Shown in pieces: positions 21,895 through 33,170 of a stretch of DNA of 64,000 nt. Position numbers and translations under genes: made by a program. The notes under the pieces are model-generated. The model was not told the DNA's origin. It was given only the letters and a program-made list of their open reading frames with translations, and did not search any database. The first letter of the stretch is position 1. Every line of letters begins with the position of its first letter. Origin of the DNA: Toxonevra muliebris (taxonomy: Eukaryota > Arthropoda > Insecta > Diptera > Pallopteridae); the NCBI GenBank assembly GCA_963691655.1, contig OY829327.1, positions 82,472,019-82,536,018 of the forward strand, read 5' to 3'.

Positions 21895-24367
21895 GTGATT
21901 TTAAACATGCCAAGCAGAAATTGTTTCTCTACAATATTTTTCCCCGATTTTTTTACATTTATTTCAGAGTCAAATTTCGTTGTGAACTTTCTTTGCTTTG
22001 TGGAGTGCTTTTTCGCTACAATTATACAGTTTTTTAAGCAATAAAATTTATCAATTATAGGTTTATTTTTTCTTTTCATGGCTGGGTGTTTGTGTGCTTT
22101 TTCCTTTGATCGTATTTTGTTTCCAGTTGTTGTCAGATTGGCAAGATCATTTCATAGTTTGGCTCCGAAAATATTTTTAATGATCATTCCTGCTTTAAAA
22201 ATGTATGATAAAAAAATCAACCGACTTTGCCTTGGAAATTTTGAACTGAACTTGAATGTCTGAATTCAAAGATTTCTTGAACGGACACTAATAACAATTA
22301 GTCAATTTTTTTTACAAATTTAATAATACAAATGACTTGCTTTCGAATGTTTCCATTTTGTTTTGGTTTTCAGAATAATTTCCCAGGTTTTTATCTGTCC
22401 TCCAAAATGTGACTGACTTTGCTCCGGTCTCCCCTATTCTAAACTAGTACCGAAATCAAAAAGCAAACTAAAATTTTTGCACTCTCACTGTTGGCTTAGG
22501 TACGCAAAATTCGTACGTTCTCATTTGCAGAACTTGCAGATAAAACGAAAAGCTGCAAGCACAACATACAACCGAAGTCTTTGCCAATCGATTCTCACTC
22601 CTTCTATCGCCAAACAGCCTTAAACTTGATGATATATGCGAGCACTGGACACTCATCTACAGCTCTATGTGTAAGAATGTTAAAGAAATGCAGGGTTATC
22701 ACCTGCGAAGAAAAAAATCTATGGCATGACTAAAAGAGCCGTGCAGTTTTTTGCTACGCTGTTGCTAAGGAGCGATCGGAGAATACAAAGAAAAAAGGCA
22801 GAATGGCATGACTGCGATAAAGGTGGCAGGAATGAGATCCCAAAATTCCTCCTTCAAGTACGAAGACGGAAATCTGGTGACCTGACACCTAGGGTTATTA
22901 GAACGAATGCCAGAGCAACGCGCATGCGCATCACTATTGACTTGCTTACATTAACGGCTGTTTTTGGACGATAGGTCCCGTTTCACAAGGCACACACATA
23001 TATATGAATGTTTGTGTATATGTCTGATTTTTTAATGTAGTTGCAGTGTTACAATAAAGCATTTGGCAAAGCAGCAACACTGGAGAACTAAAGGTATTCG
23101 CTGCAAACAAGTACATGCATAAATGTGAATGTGTATGTGTACATTGCAAAAACCATACACGAATTTATTAAATTTTTCTATTTCGCAAATATGCGATTAC
23201 TTCTTTTATTATATGCATACAAAATTTGCATAACTGCAACGACAACCCATGCGCACATCTACATATACGTGAGTATGTTTAAGTGTTTTTGAAATGTGTG
23301 CATGTGTATGTGCATTCTTATTTATTGTTATTCTTTTTTCATACAAAGAAGAACAAAAAGATACGGAAAAATGCAAATCCATTTGATGGAAAAATATAAG
23401 CAAGTGTAATTTATGCATAAATTACATTATGCACACATGCAGGCATGACATTAACGTTCCCCCATATGTGCATACATGCATCCAACTAACCTTAGGTATA
23501 TATTTTTTTTAACTTTGTGTGTATATTCTTTATCAAAGTTGCTCCCAATATTTACGACTATGTACGCAATATTTCAATATTATGCATACTTACCTGTACA
23601 TACATATGCAACTTGACATTGTGCCCCAAACCAAACTGTTGTTACTTGCGTTTGCTGCATCTGCTGTGGACTTCGCCCGCGCGCTGCATTCGAGACGATA
23701 AAAGAAGGTAATCCTAACTAAATTGAATTTATTGTTAATGCCATGCACACCAATATACACATATCAAACACTAACAATATGTGTGTGTGTGTGTGTGTGG
23801 ACCGTTGTGGGGCTTGGGACATATCGCATAATCTCATGTGTTGTAGTTTTTTATTAAAATTACTTCAAATAAGGAAGCAAAAATTTCTAACGTCGGAAAT
23901 ACATAAAATTTAGAGGAAACTGAATTTGTGCATAAAATTTTATAATTCCAATAAATTGTTACTCATACCACATGGTGAACTTTGGTATGCAATTTTATTG
24001 GTATATAATCTATTTTTATTTAAAATAATATAAGAACATACGATTAAATTGCTTCTGTGAGCAATACGACGCAAGTAATGAAAAAAGCCTTGGCGAATTT
24101 AAAGATGTTGAGTTTGGAAAGATTAAACAACTAATAAAAAAAATTTTGGGCAATGGGCGTGGCACTTTCTGTACAAAAGAAACACTTCAAACGATCTATC
24201 TAAGGAACCATAGCATGGAGACAATGAAATTCTATTTCTGAAAGTTGGATGATAGTGGTAGAAAATATTCGTTTTTGGGTTTGTGGACACGGTACCTTTC
24301 ACCCAAAAGAATTGCTATAAATAGCACTGTTCAACAGCCAAAAATGAGCAGAGACGGGACAAGTGTA
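21895..24367. other. Unassigned 2.5-kb region
   Basis: No repeat partner was found in this window. It includes a TG microsatellite at about 23780-23799. A GC-richer island at 23630-23710 can be read as an open frame ending TKLLLLAFAASAVDFARALH before a stop. Short open frames at 22468-22656 (-) and 22726-22974 (+) lack recognisable domains. It may be host intergenic or intronic DNA. Nothing can be called with confidence. Confidence 0.4.
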
Positions 24368-24814
24368 CTTAGGGTAATGGGGGGTCGTCCGTTTTGCTCT
24401 GCTACGTCAAAATTTGTTTTTATTGACATCAAAATTTTTAAAATTGAAAAAAAAAATAAAAATGCAGTTCATATTTTTTTTCATCAAAACATCCATTTTT
24501 AGAAAAAAAAATTTTATGATTTTTTTTTTTTAACTTGAAAATTTTTTAAAATTTTTTTTTTTAATTAACTAATTATTCCGTAATTTTTTTCATCCTCGTT
24601 ATCATCGTTCACTTTTATCTCGTTGTTAGCTTAACCCAGTAATGCCTAGCGGTGCCATATGGCACCTTGTCGCTAAGCCGTTCCTGAGCCAGAATCAAAA
24701 AAAATTTTTTTCTCAATTTACTTTCTTGATTTATCTACATTTATCTATAAATTGTAACGTAGCAGTGCAAAACGGACGACGGATTCGGACTCAGCGACCC
24801 CCCATTACCCTAAG
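24368..24814. mobile_element. MITE with long CTTAGGGTAATGGGG inverted ends
   Basis: CTTAGGGTAATGGGGGGTCG followed by TCCGTTTTGCTCTGCTACGT at the left is mirrored at the right by ACGTAGCAGTGCAAAACGGA ... CGACCCCCCATTACCCTAAG. The right arm carries about 14 extra bases. It is 447 bp with an AT-rich, non-coding interior. Flanks TGTA and TGCA may be a mutated 4-bp duplication. The right end abuts the duplication of the next hAT-like element. Confidence 0.75.
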
Positions 24815-24822
24815 TGCATTTG

Positions 24823-26310
24823 CAGGGCCGTCGAGAGAAAATTCAGGCCCGGTGGTGATAACCTCTGGTGGGCCTCTCCCCCCTTATCTCTTCCTACCAC
24901 AAATGATAAAATAAATATCTTCGTACTACTCAGTAAGGAATGTTTTTCAGAATTCGGAATATATAAAAATACAAAGACAAATATCAAAAAACAAAATTTA
25001 TTCTGTACTTTAAGTATGAACATCTGTATAATAAGCAGAGCTGTAAAAGATTGCAGTCCTTTTAGGTTTGAAGTCAACTGACTTCTAAAAAAAATGATTG
25101 CAATAATCCAGTCTTTTTGTGAATGCGGAATTAAGACTTTGAAGTCACAAGTCATATTGAAGTCAATGACTTATCCTTCATTTTTGAAGTCATTTTTTTG
25201 AAGTCATGAATGATCAGTCTCTTATTTGCAGTCCTAATCTCAACAAAATATTAATTGACTTGAAGTCATTCATTTTGAAGTCATTTAAAGTGAATTTAAG
25301 TCATTTGAAGTCAATTGAAGTCAATTGACTTCAGTTTATTTCAATTGACTTCACTGAAATAAATTGAATTCGTGGAAATTACTTGGAAGTCATTTAAGTT
25401 ATTTTTTCAGAATTTTACACGTTTTCATGTTCACACTTGTTACGAATTATTATATTAAAAAAAAAATTGTAATTAAATTTGTATCTAATATAAAAACTTG
25501 GTTATTCGATGTTCTACTTGTGTATTTAGTAACTTATATGTATGTAGTTACTTATATGTATGTATGTCTAAGATGATATGTATTATATGTTTTTTCACAA
25601 CTGTCTTAGTGAAGGTGAAGTCTCAAATGACTGCAAAACTTCAAACCAATTTGAAGTCATGACTGTGACTTCAAACCAATTTGAAGTCATGACTGCGACT
25701 TCAAGTATAATGTAAAGTCATGTGAGTGATTGTGACGTATTTGCATTCAAGTCTCAAATTGATTGCTATAATCAATGAGCAGTCATTGACTTCAAAAAGA
25801 CTGCTGACTTAATTTTTTAAAGTCATAAGTCTCAAATGAAATCAAAAACTGTAATCAGAAAACGTAATTAATTTCCAGTGACTTCAATGAATGCAGTTCG
25901 AAATGACTGCAATCTTTTACAGCTCTGATAATAAGTTTCCATTTTACTTTAATTACGTTAAAAATTTATCTTATCAACTCTATGAGAGTATGGTAATGCG
26001 CATAATTCGTAAGTGCGCCTTTCTTGCTTTGGCTGATGCGAAGGAGTTTATGATCTCTTCAAAATGTTCTTGCTAATTTCGCTTCCAGGCATAGAGTGAC
26101 TAAACTTGACACTCTAGTTTGAGTGGAGCAGGATCAATGGAAGTTTTTTATTCTTTTTTAATACAGGGCCCGGGTCCGTCTGCAAAATGTTGCAGACGGG
26201 CTCTTGTTAAAGTTTTTCCGGATTTTAGGATTTGGATTGAAATCCGGGCACCCTAAAACTTTGGGCCCGCTGGGAATCCCACCTGACCCACCCCCCTCTC
26301 GTCGGGCCTG
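24823..26310. mobile_element. hAT-like element (CAGGGCCGTCGAGAG termini) hosting a nested element
   Basis: The left end CAGGGCCGTCGAGAGAAAAT and the right end read inward, CAGGCCCGACGAGAGGGG, are imperfect inverted termini. Flanking octamers TGCATTTG (24815-24822) and TGAATTTG (26311-26318) match at seven of eight positions. The 1488-bp span includes a complete nested 892-bp element, so the host element itself is about 590 bp and non-coding. GGGCCC-rich subterminal sequence (26260-26290) lies near the right end. Confidence 0.8.
25036..25927. mobile_element. Nested hAT-like MITE saturated with TGACTTCA motifs
   Basis: Perfect inverted termini CAGAGCTGTAAAAGATTGCA at both ends, and a perfect 8-bp duplication ATAATAAG at 25028-25035 and 25928-25935, prove a transposed unit with hAT-type duplication. 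The interior contains about twenty copies of GAAGTCA/TGACTTC, often as back-to-back TGAAGTCA-like palindromes. There is no transposase. It lies wholly inside another hAT-like element and is therefore younger. Confidence 0.92.
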
Positions 26311-26318
26311 TGAATTTG

Positions 26319-27785
26319 CCCCGTCTCTCTTCGTTTTCAAAAGTTTACATTTGTAGAACAGTGTAGTATATCTTGGGAAGCATAGTGAGGAAGACAATGA
26401 CAGTTTAAAATTTCAAAAGTATGAGAGGTAAGCACAGCGATATTCCAATTAAGATTATATCTGGAATGGGTCCTTATAGGGTTTTAAAAATTTCACACGC
26501 GCGAAAGGTAGGCGTGGTAATACTTATTCCGCTTAATCATATTTTGTCACAATTTAAACTTTCTTTCACTAGTTACGATTAGATGGTGGGTGAAAATGGT
26601 GGTTGGAGCCGCAAATCTAATTAGCGCTTGCGGGCCGTTTTGATGACAATGTTTTCAGAAAACCGTTGACTGTCATGAACCCTATAAATATATAATATAA
26701 GTAGATTAATATAACCGAAAATTGTGGGCGGCCACTATAAAGTAGCTCATTATAATCAACAGTTTGCTTTGACTGGATTCGGTTTAAGTGGCAAAATAAA
26801 AAGTTCTCTGTAACTAAAAGGTTTTTGTGGTTATAAGTGAAAAGTATTAGGGGTTTTTTCAATGTAAAAAAAAAACAATAATTAGCCTATGCTAAAGGGT
26901 TTTAAAAATAAACATTCAACAGTTTCGGTTCTAATTGCAATTGGAATAAATGCCTTTTCTCACAGAGTTCGTATTTATTAAAAGAACTACTCGGCTCAAA
27001 TTTATCTAAAAAAACAGCAACTGACACGACTAATCTTTGTTCAGCAAAATAATTTCAAATTCGTTTTCGTACTCCGCTTTAAACTCAGTAGCTGCAAAAT
27101 CATAAAGAAATACTTGAGAGTCTTACCAAAAAGAAAAACGGATTAAATGAAAGTAAAGAAAAGATCTGTATATAAAACTCACGGCGGAGATATGAAAGCT
27201 TACAAACAGAAAAAGAGAGTGTCACGTGATGGTTGCCACAGTGGCTTTACTGGCAATCAAGAAGCAAAGTAAATGTGTCATTAAAAGCACAAACATTTTC
27301 GCTGAATTAAAAAAAAAAGACCGAAAAAATCGTTTGTGAAAACGTCAGATAGCATTAAAAAAAAGTTCAGAATGTGCAACGCATTGCACGTTGCTCGCTG
27401 TGCTGTATCACACACTCGATTAAATTGCGGAACTCAAAGTGCCCACTGGAGGGAGAGAATTAATGTGAAAAAAAGGAGTGGAGTGGAAAAATGCCTGCAA
27501 ATAAACGAATTTGCAATTACACAAAAATTTACGATTTTTTTAGATGTCGCAAGCGCAACTGTGGAAATGTCGAAAGTCAGTATAATATTGCGCTTGAAAA
27601 CTAGTCAGAAAGAAAAGCAATAACGTGCTAAATAAATTCACCACCAAAAAAGACAACAATTAAGGTATTTGCAGCTTTTTTTTAAAGTTTATATGTGGTA
27701 ACTTTAGAAAAATGATACAATCAATTTGTGAGCACTTCTTTATGTATTTCATTTCAAAATTGCTAAACCGCTTTCGTCATTTTGT
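26319..27785. other. Unassigned sequence with diverged repeat units
   Basis: At about 26400-26530 two units containing AGGTAAGCACAGCGATATT and AGGTAGGCGTGGTAATACTT are inverted relatives of the 142-bp tandem units at 486-910. The remainder has no recognised repeat. TATATAAAA near 27170 and a 95-codon frame at 27336-27623 are not enough to call a promoter or gene. Confidence 0.4.
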
Positions 27786-27787
27786 TA

Positions 27788-29071
27788 TTGGGAGTATGAA
27801 TGTATAAACTCGTAATTGTGACTAACTTCATATCTATCATACGCGCCATTCTTTTGACATTGACAGCTATTCTATCTCGAAGAGCGCCAAAAATACTATA
27901 AGAATTGATCCGTCAAATAATTTTCATAATTTTACAAAAGTGTTTTACTATAGCTGAAAATGTCGAATTTCGTGCCAACAAAACAACATTTGCGGGAAGT
28001 TTAATTTGCTTCTTCCATTTAAAGAAAAACGCAACTGAAGCACATCGTTTACTCACTGAAGCTTATCCTGACTGTGCTATAGACGTTAGAATGTGTCAGG
28101 TGTGGTATGCCCGTTTCAAAAGTGGTGATTTTGATGTTGAAGACAGGGAACGTTCAGGCGGCCCGAAAAAGTTCGAAGATGAAGAATTGAAGGCATTACT
28201 CGAAGAAGATTCATGTCAAACGCAACAAGAACTTGCAGAATCTTTAGGAGTTGATCAATCAACCATTTCTACACGATTAAAAGCATTGGGAATGATTCAA
28301 AAGCAAGGAAATTGGGTGCCGTACGAATTGAAGCCGAGAGACGTCGAACGACGATTTTTGACATGTGAACTGCTGATTGAACGACAGAAAAAAAAGTGTT
28401 TTCTGCATCGTATTGTGACTGGCGATGAAAAGTGGATACATTACGATAACCCAAAGCGTAAAAAATCATGGGGACTGCCCGGACATGCATCAACATCAAC
28501 GGCAAAGCCGAACATCCATGGATCCAAGCTCATGCTGTGTATTTGGTGGGATATGAAAGGTGTCGTGTATTATGAGCTGTTGAAACCGAATGAAACGATC
28601 ACTGGAGACCGTTACAGATTACAATTGATGCGTTTGAGCCGAGCATTAAAGGATAAGAGGCCAGAATATGAGAATAGACACAACGAAGTTATTCTTCAGC
28701 ACGACAATGTTCGGCCGCATGTTGCAAGGCAAGTAAAAACATACTTGGAAACGCTGAAATGGGAAGTGCTACCCCTCCCGCCGTATTCTTCAGACATTGC
28801 TCCTTCTGATTACCACTTGTTCCGATCGATGACACATGGCCTGGCTGAACAGCACTTCCGTTCTTTCGAAGAACTAAAAAAATGGGTTGATTCGTGGATA
28901 GCCCCAAAAGATGAGGAGTTCTTTCGACGCGGAATCCGTATGCTATCAGAAAGATGGGAAAAGGTTGTGGCTAACGATGGACAATACTTTAAAGAATAAA
29001 TTTATAGTCACTTTTTCACAATAAATGTCCAAATTACGAAAAAATACGAATTTATACATTCATACTCCCAA
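27788..29071 (+). mobile_element. Nearly complete mariner element (probable mellifera subfamily)
   Basis: The inverted ends begin TTGGGAGTATGAATGTATAA on both sides. TA is present at 27786-27787 and 29072-29073. Length is 1284 bp, normal for mariner. Transposase wording (TGDEKW, YYELLKPNETITGDRY, YHLFRSM) is closest in my memory to the mellifera subfamily known from bees, earwigs and Ceratitis. A database search would settle the subfamily. A 707-bp deletion derivative is at 38472-39178. Confidence 0.95.
27960..28999 (+). pseudogene. mariner DD34D transposase with a single frameshift
   Basis: The natural start is ATG 27960 (MSNFVPTKQHLREV), which hits a stop within 15 codons. The remaining protein is open in another frame from about 28000 (LICFFHLKKNATEAH) to TAA 28999. 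A one-base loss near 28002 explains this. The paired helix-turn-helix region, linker and catalytic domain are otherwise continuous. Aspartates sit at codons 28424 (TGDEKW), 28703 (QHDN) and 28808 (APSDYH), with 92 and 34 residues between, exactly DD34D. Departures from the usual wording are QHDNVRPH and YSSDIAPSDY. Length would be about 346 residues. It is the least damaged transposase in the window, but this copy cannot make the full protein. Confidence 0.92.
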
Positions 29072-29089
29072 TATTTGTTACAAATTTAT

Positions 29090-30051
29090 GGGCTCTATGA
29101 AATATGGCCCCAGGAAAAATAGCCCCAAAACCAAGAATGAAAAATCACCCCAAAAGTTCCAATTGTTTAGGAGCTATTTTTCCTTTTTTGCTTGGGGTGA
29201 TTTTTCATTTTGCGAAAAGGGCCCAAAACTTGAAAAATAGAAAAAATTAAAAATTAAAGGCCATTTGTGCAGCGGTCATAAAGCCCATGGACATTGTGAC
29301 CCGTCCCCCCGGTATTTATTGCTTTTAATGAAAGTTTGTTTTTGCCATCGGTAATCCATTGCAAATGTAAGAAAGCAAAGAGTTTTTGAATGAGTTTCAA
29401 ACAAGCAACATCAGCGAATCAGTGCGTTAAAAAGTGTCGATCAACAAATGTTACCAAGTGAATTAAAAATGAAAAAATTATGAAGATAGTAATGAACAAT
29501 CCACTTTATTTACAAAAAAAGTCGCGAGGAAAAGTTTATTTAGGTAAAAACCGCGCGATTTATTCACAAAAAAAGTCGCGAGGAAAGGTCATTTAGGAAA
29601 AAACCGCGCGATTCATTCACAAAAAAAAGGCGCGAGAGAATGTTTATTTAGGAAAAAATCGCGCGATTTCTTCCTAAATAAACTTTCTGTCGCGACTTTT
29701 GTTTTCTGGAAAAAATTTTTGGCTGCAAGGGTTTTTCATTCATAATTTTCTTATGAATATTCGCCTTTAAATCGCAGTCCACTTCACTTGCTAATAATAT
29801 GGAATGCTACAATTCTCCTTTTTGTAAATGTAAGATTGATGATACAATTAATGTTTTTGTAAATTTTTGGAGGCATTTAAATAAAATTTGAGAGAAAAAA
29901 ATATTGGGGCATTTTTTCATTTTAGTTTAAGGCCATATTTCAATTTGTATATCGGGGTAATATTGCATATTGAAAAATTGCCCCAATTTTGAGGAGATTT
30001 TTCACTTCTGATTTGGGGGTCATTTTTCCTGGGGCCACATTTCCTACAGCC
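29090..30051. mobile_element. hAT-like element with GGCTNTA...GGCCCC termini and internal minisatellite
   Basis: The left end GGGCTCTATGAAATATGGCC and the right end read inward, GGCTGTAGGAAATGTGGCC, are followed on both sides by CCAGGAAAAAT. A perfect 8-bp duplication AAATTTAT flanks the element (29082-29089 and 30052-30059). It is 962 bp. The interior contains a three-unit minisatellite. Its left duplication begins nine bases after the mariner's TA. The open frame at 29025-29240 is an accident of the inverted repeat. Confidence 0.87.
29512..29700 (+). repeat. Three-unit minisatellite (about 57 bp) with GCGCG motifs
   Basis: Units of about 57 bp each contain AAAAGTCGCGAGGAAA, a TTTATTTAGG-type segment and AAAACCGCGCGATT, repeated three times. 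An inverted partial unit (CTAAATAAACTTTCTGTCGCG) at the end can fold back on the array. It lies inside the hAT-like element at 29090-30051. Confidence 0.8.
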
Positions 30052-30059
30052 AAATTTAT

Positions 30060-30646
30060 GAACCAAAAGGGCTCCCATAACCAGCAAGAAAAAAATAACG
30101 ATGCAGTTTTATTAAACTGATTTTATTGAAAAAGATTTTTAAAAGAAAAACCAAATGCTTTCTATTTCTCTTTCTTCCATTTTTCAAAGTAAAAAAAAAA
30201 ATCACGTGATTGGTGATACCAGTTTACCACAAAAGAAAAACATAAGCCAAAGTAAAATTATTTTAGCAACTAGTGGTATTTCTGATTTACATGCAAAACA
30301 AAAACAAAAGAAATCATCAGATGGTAAAAAGTTTTAAAGTTAATACTTAGTTGGCAAAGTTATCACGCCAGAAAAATGATACACAGTGTGTGTGGCGAAT
30401 GCATATAAAAAAAAATAAAGAGATTTCATTGTATCCCTTTAAAAATGAACCTGTTTTTTTAATGATGATTCAGTTCTAATGATTACCGTTCGTTTTTGAA
30501 AAAATCTGTACAAATAGAATTCATTAAAAGCTTTTGTTTAACCAAAGGTAGCCAGCAGATTTCCTACAGTTCCCCCGTACAAAAGGCGATTTTTAGTGAT
30601 TAAAGCAATCCAGTTCACGAACGATAACACAATGGAACAGTTTTTT
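30060..30646. other. Spacer without recognised features
   Basis: AT-rich, no gene supported. CCAGTTCACGAACGATAA near 30610 resembles the terminal wording of the MITE at 45761-46062 and may be a solo end of that family. Confidence 0.35.
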
Positions 30647-32250
30647 TGCACCAGAGCAACTCCCAAAAAAAATGAAAGGAGACGCTCCCCTGAGCACAGA
30701 ATGGGGGTTTGGTTTGGCCGTAAGTGGTCATAATTTTGAGATATGACCTTGAGAATATGGTAATTTAACATATGCAGATATTTTTTATTAAGTACCGGAA
30801 ATGAGGTAAAAAGGAGGAATCCGGGGGTTTTAGGGTCGAGAAATCCTTTTTTAATATTTTTTTATTTTCTACGACTGCCGCTAGAGGTCGCGACTGAATA
30901 TATTTTTTTGTTCAGCTTACATAAGGTACAGGAAATGAGGAAAAAGGTGGTTATCCGGCGGTTTTCGGGGTCGAGAAATCCATTTTTGATATTTATTTTT
31001 TTCTGCGATTGCCGCTAGAGGTCGCCACTGAAAATATTTTGTTTTTTTGCATATATTTTTGGTTTAAAGTTAGACTAGGTTAGGTTAGGTATCAGGGGGT
31101 TTTGGGGCCATGAAATGCATTTTTGATATTTATATTTTAAACCTAGTAGTCGTAGGCTTAAAATTTTTTTTTTTAAAGAAAATTGTTTAGGGCAATTCCA
31201 GTTGAAGTTTTTACATAAGTATTGAAGCAGTATTTAAAATGCTGAAAGCTCCTTTTCACGATTGCTGAAAAGTTATTCGCTCGTGAAAAAAGTTCCGTTT
31301 ACAAAATACTGTGAAACCAATCAAATATAATAAGAAAATCATCGTCTGTTCTATGAACTAAAAAACACTTCATTTTAATTTTTTTAATCGCTGATACATA
31401 TGGTGCAAATTGCGTCAAATCACTAAGATTTTGTTAACTTGTTGTACTAGTGAACCACATTTTTTATGTGAAAGGAGGCTAAGTAATATCAGCGGATTCC
31501 CTAGATACTTATGAAAGATTTTTCCTAAATAGATTTCACAAAGCATTTACACAGTTGTGTCACGCACTGTATATTTATATGAAACATTTACTTCAAAAAA
31601 TAAATGACAATAACAACCTATTTCTTGGCTTAAGATTCTTAAAAAATCTAAAACTATACGAAGTTACACGCAATCGTCAATAGCTATGGTATGTTCGCTG
31701 CGCACCACCAATTAGAAAAAAATTTAAATTCTGTGGCGCCGCCTAGCGGTAGTCGTAGCAAAATATATATATATAAAAAATGCATTTCAGGGCCCCAAAA
31801 CCCCCTGATACCTAACCTAACCTAATCTAACTTTAAACCAAAAATATATGCAAAAACTTAAAAAAAAATATGTTCAGTGGCGACCTCTATCGGCAATCGC
31901 AGAAAAAAATAAATATCAAAAATGGATTTCTCGACCCCGAAAACCCCCGGATAACCACTTTTTTCCTCATTTCCTGTACCTTATATAAGCTGAACAAAAA
32001 AATATATTCAGTCGCGACCTCTAGCGGCAGTAGTAGAAAAGAAAAAATATTAAAAAAGGATTTCTCGACCCTAAAAATACCTACTTTTTACCTCATTTCC
32101 TGTACTTAATAAAAAATATCTGCATGTGTTAAATTACCATATTCTCAAGGTCATACCTCAAAATTATGACCACTTTCGGCCAAACCAAAAACCAATCTGT
32201 GCTCAGGGGAACGTTTTCTTTCAGTTTTTTTGGGAGTTGCTCTGGTGCAA
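30647..32250. mobile_element. Foldback-type element with long inverted arms built of tandem units
   Basis: The left arm (about 30647-31140) and right arm (about 31775-32250) are inverted copies of each other for nearly 500 bp, starting TGCACCAGAGCAACTCCC. Each arm contains diverged tandem units of about 120 bp, with GGAAATGAGG, GGGTCGAGAAATCC and TGCCGCTAGAGGTCGC in order, then a last unit with TTAGGTATCAGGGGG. The roughly 630-bp centre is non-coding. Long inverted repeats made of tandem units are the hallmark of Drosophila FB-like foldback elements, but sequence kinship to FB was not tested. Confidence 0.82.
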
Positions 32251-32844
32251 GATCGGATCCCTCAAAATGTTCTACAGTGTAATTGCTAAAATCGAAATAT
32301 CATAAAATAAACCGCGGCTCATTTTTAGAGGGTTATAACAATAACTTTTTTTCTTGATGCACTTTAATTTTAGTATGTATGTATGTATAGAGCAGCAAAC
32401 ATACACAATATCCTTATCAAACAACTCAATTACACACTTCTTTGCAATTTTTTTCCTCAAATGTCTATAATTTTATTTACTCATAGGATTATGCAAATTT
32501 ACCAAATTGATTCCATTTTTTGTTTTTGTATCCGCTTTTAAACAAATTCTTATCTTCTCCTTTTCAGGGTGACATTTTAGAAACAATACAAAGACAAAAA
32601 AATCAAACACAAAAACAAACGAACCAAAGATGATAAAAAATAACCACAATTTCTCATGTTTGATTTTAGTGTTTTGCTTTCCATTCTCTGCTGCTAGTAT
32701 TATTTAAATTTACCCGAACAGTAATAACCAACTACAGCATCACTGACTATTCCTCTGCCATATGCCTACTCGAACACAATCTTTATCTCACCTAAGCAAT
32801 TCCCAGCTGAGCAGATTTGGATTGCTCCCAAAACATTGAAGAGC
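32251..32844. other. Spacer without recognised features
   Basis: AT-rich DNA between the foldback element and a SINE. No exon, RNA gene or shared repeat was seen. Confidence 0.4.
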
Positions 32845-32857
32845 AATAAGAGCGATT

Positions 32858-33170
32858 GACGACCTCGATAGCCTAGTGGATAGTGCACTAGACTTTCATC
32901 TGGGAGGTTCGGGTTCGATACCCGTCTTCGTCTGGTGGTTAATTTTCATTACTTTCTTATATTCACTATTAATATGAAGTGTATGAGAATTATAAGATAG
33001 TGAACAAGTACACACATTGGTTGGTAATGGCAAAACCACCAAGCCGATAAAAAATTGCCACATCGCCGTTCGGAATCGGCGTTAAACTGTAGGTCCAACT
33101 ATGTGGTATCACAATGGGCCGTTTAGGCCTAAGTGTGTCTCTCGACAGCCACTCCAACCTAACCTAACCT
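32858..33170 (+). mobile_element. tRNA-derived SINE, copy 1
   Basis: The first 75 bp are tRNA-like. The A-box region TAGCCTAGTGG and B box GGTTCGATACC are spaced as in a tRNA, and GACGA at the start pairs with TCGTC. A roughly 240-bp unrelated body follows, with conserved blocks TTGGTTGGTAATGGC, CACAATGGGCCGTTTAGG and GACAGCCACTCC. The tail is three CCTAA repeats. A perfect 13-bp target duplication AATAAGAGCGATT flanks it (32845-32857 and 33171-33183), proving retroposition. RNA polymerase III would transcribe it from the internal boxes, and a partner LINE must supply reverse transcriptase. Confidence 0.93.

Noticed and set aside
23527..23704. Signal-peptide-like frame ending LLLLAFAASAVDFARALH
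   Set aside because: It hits a stop seven bases before the only nearby donor and has no ATG context or conservation that I can judge.
25061..25920. CRISPR-like array of TGACTTCA
   Set aside because: The motifs are 7-8 bp, irregularly spaced, in both orientations, and lie in a eukaryotic transposon with its own ends.
27160..27260. TATATAAAA box and CACGTG as a host promoter
   Set aside because: Such words are frequent in AT-rich DNA, and no supported exon lies downstream before the mariner.
32858..32932. Functional tRNA gene
   Set aside because: A and B boxes are present, but the anticodon stem pairs poorly and the segment is the head of a SINE with target duplications and a second copy.
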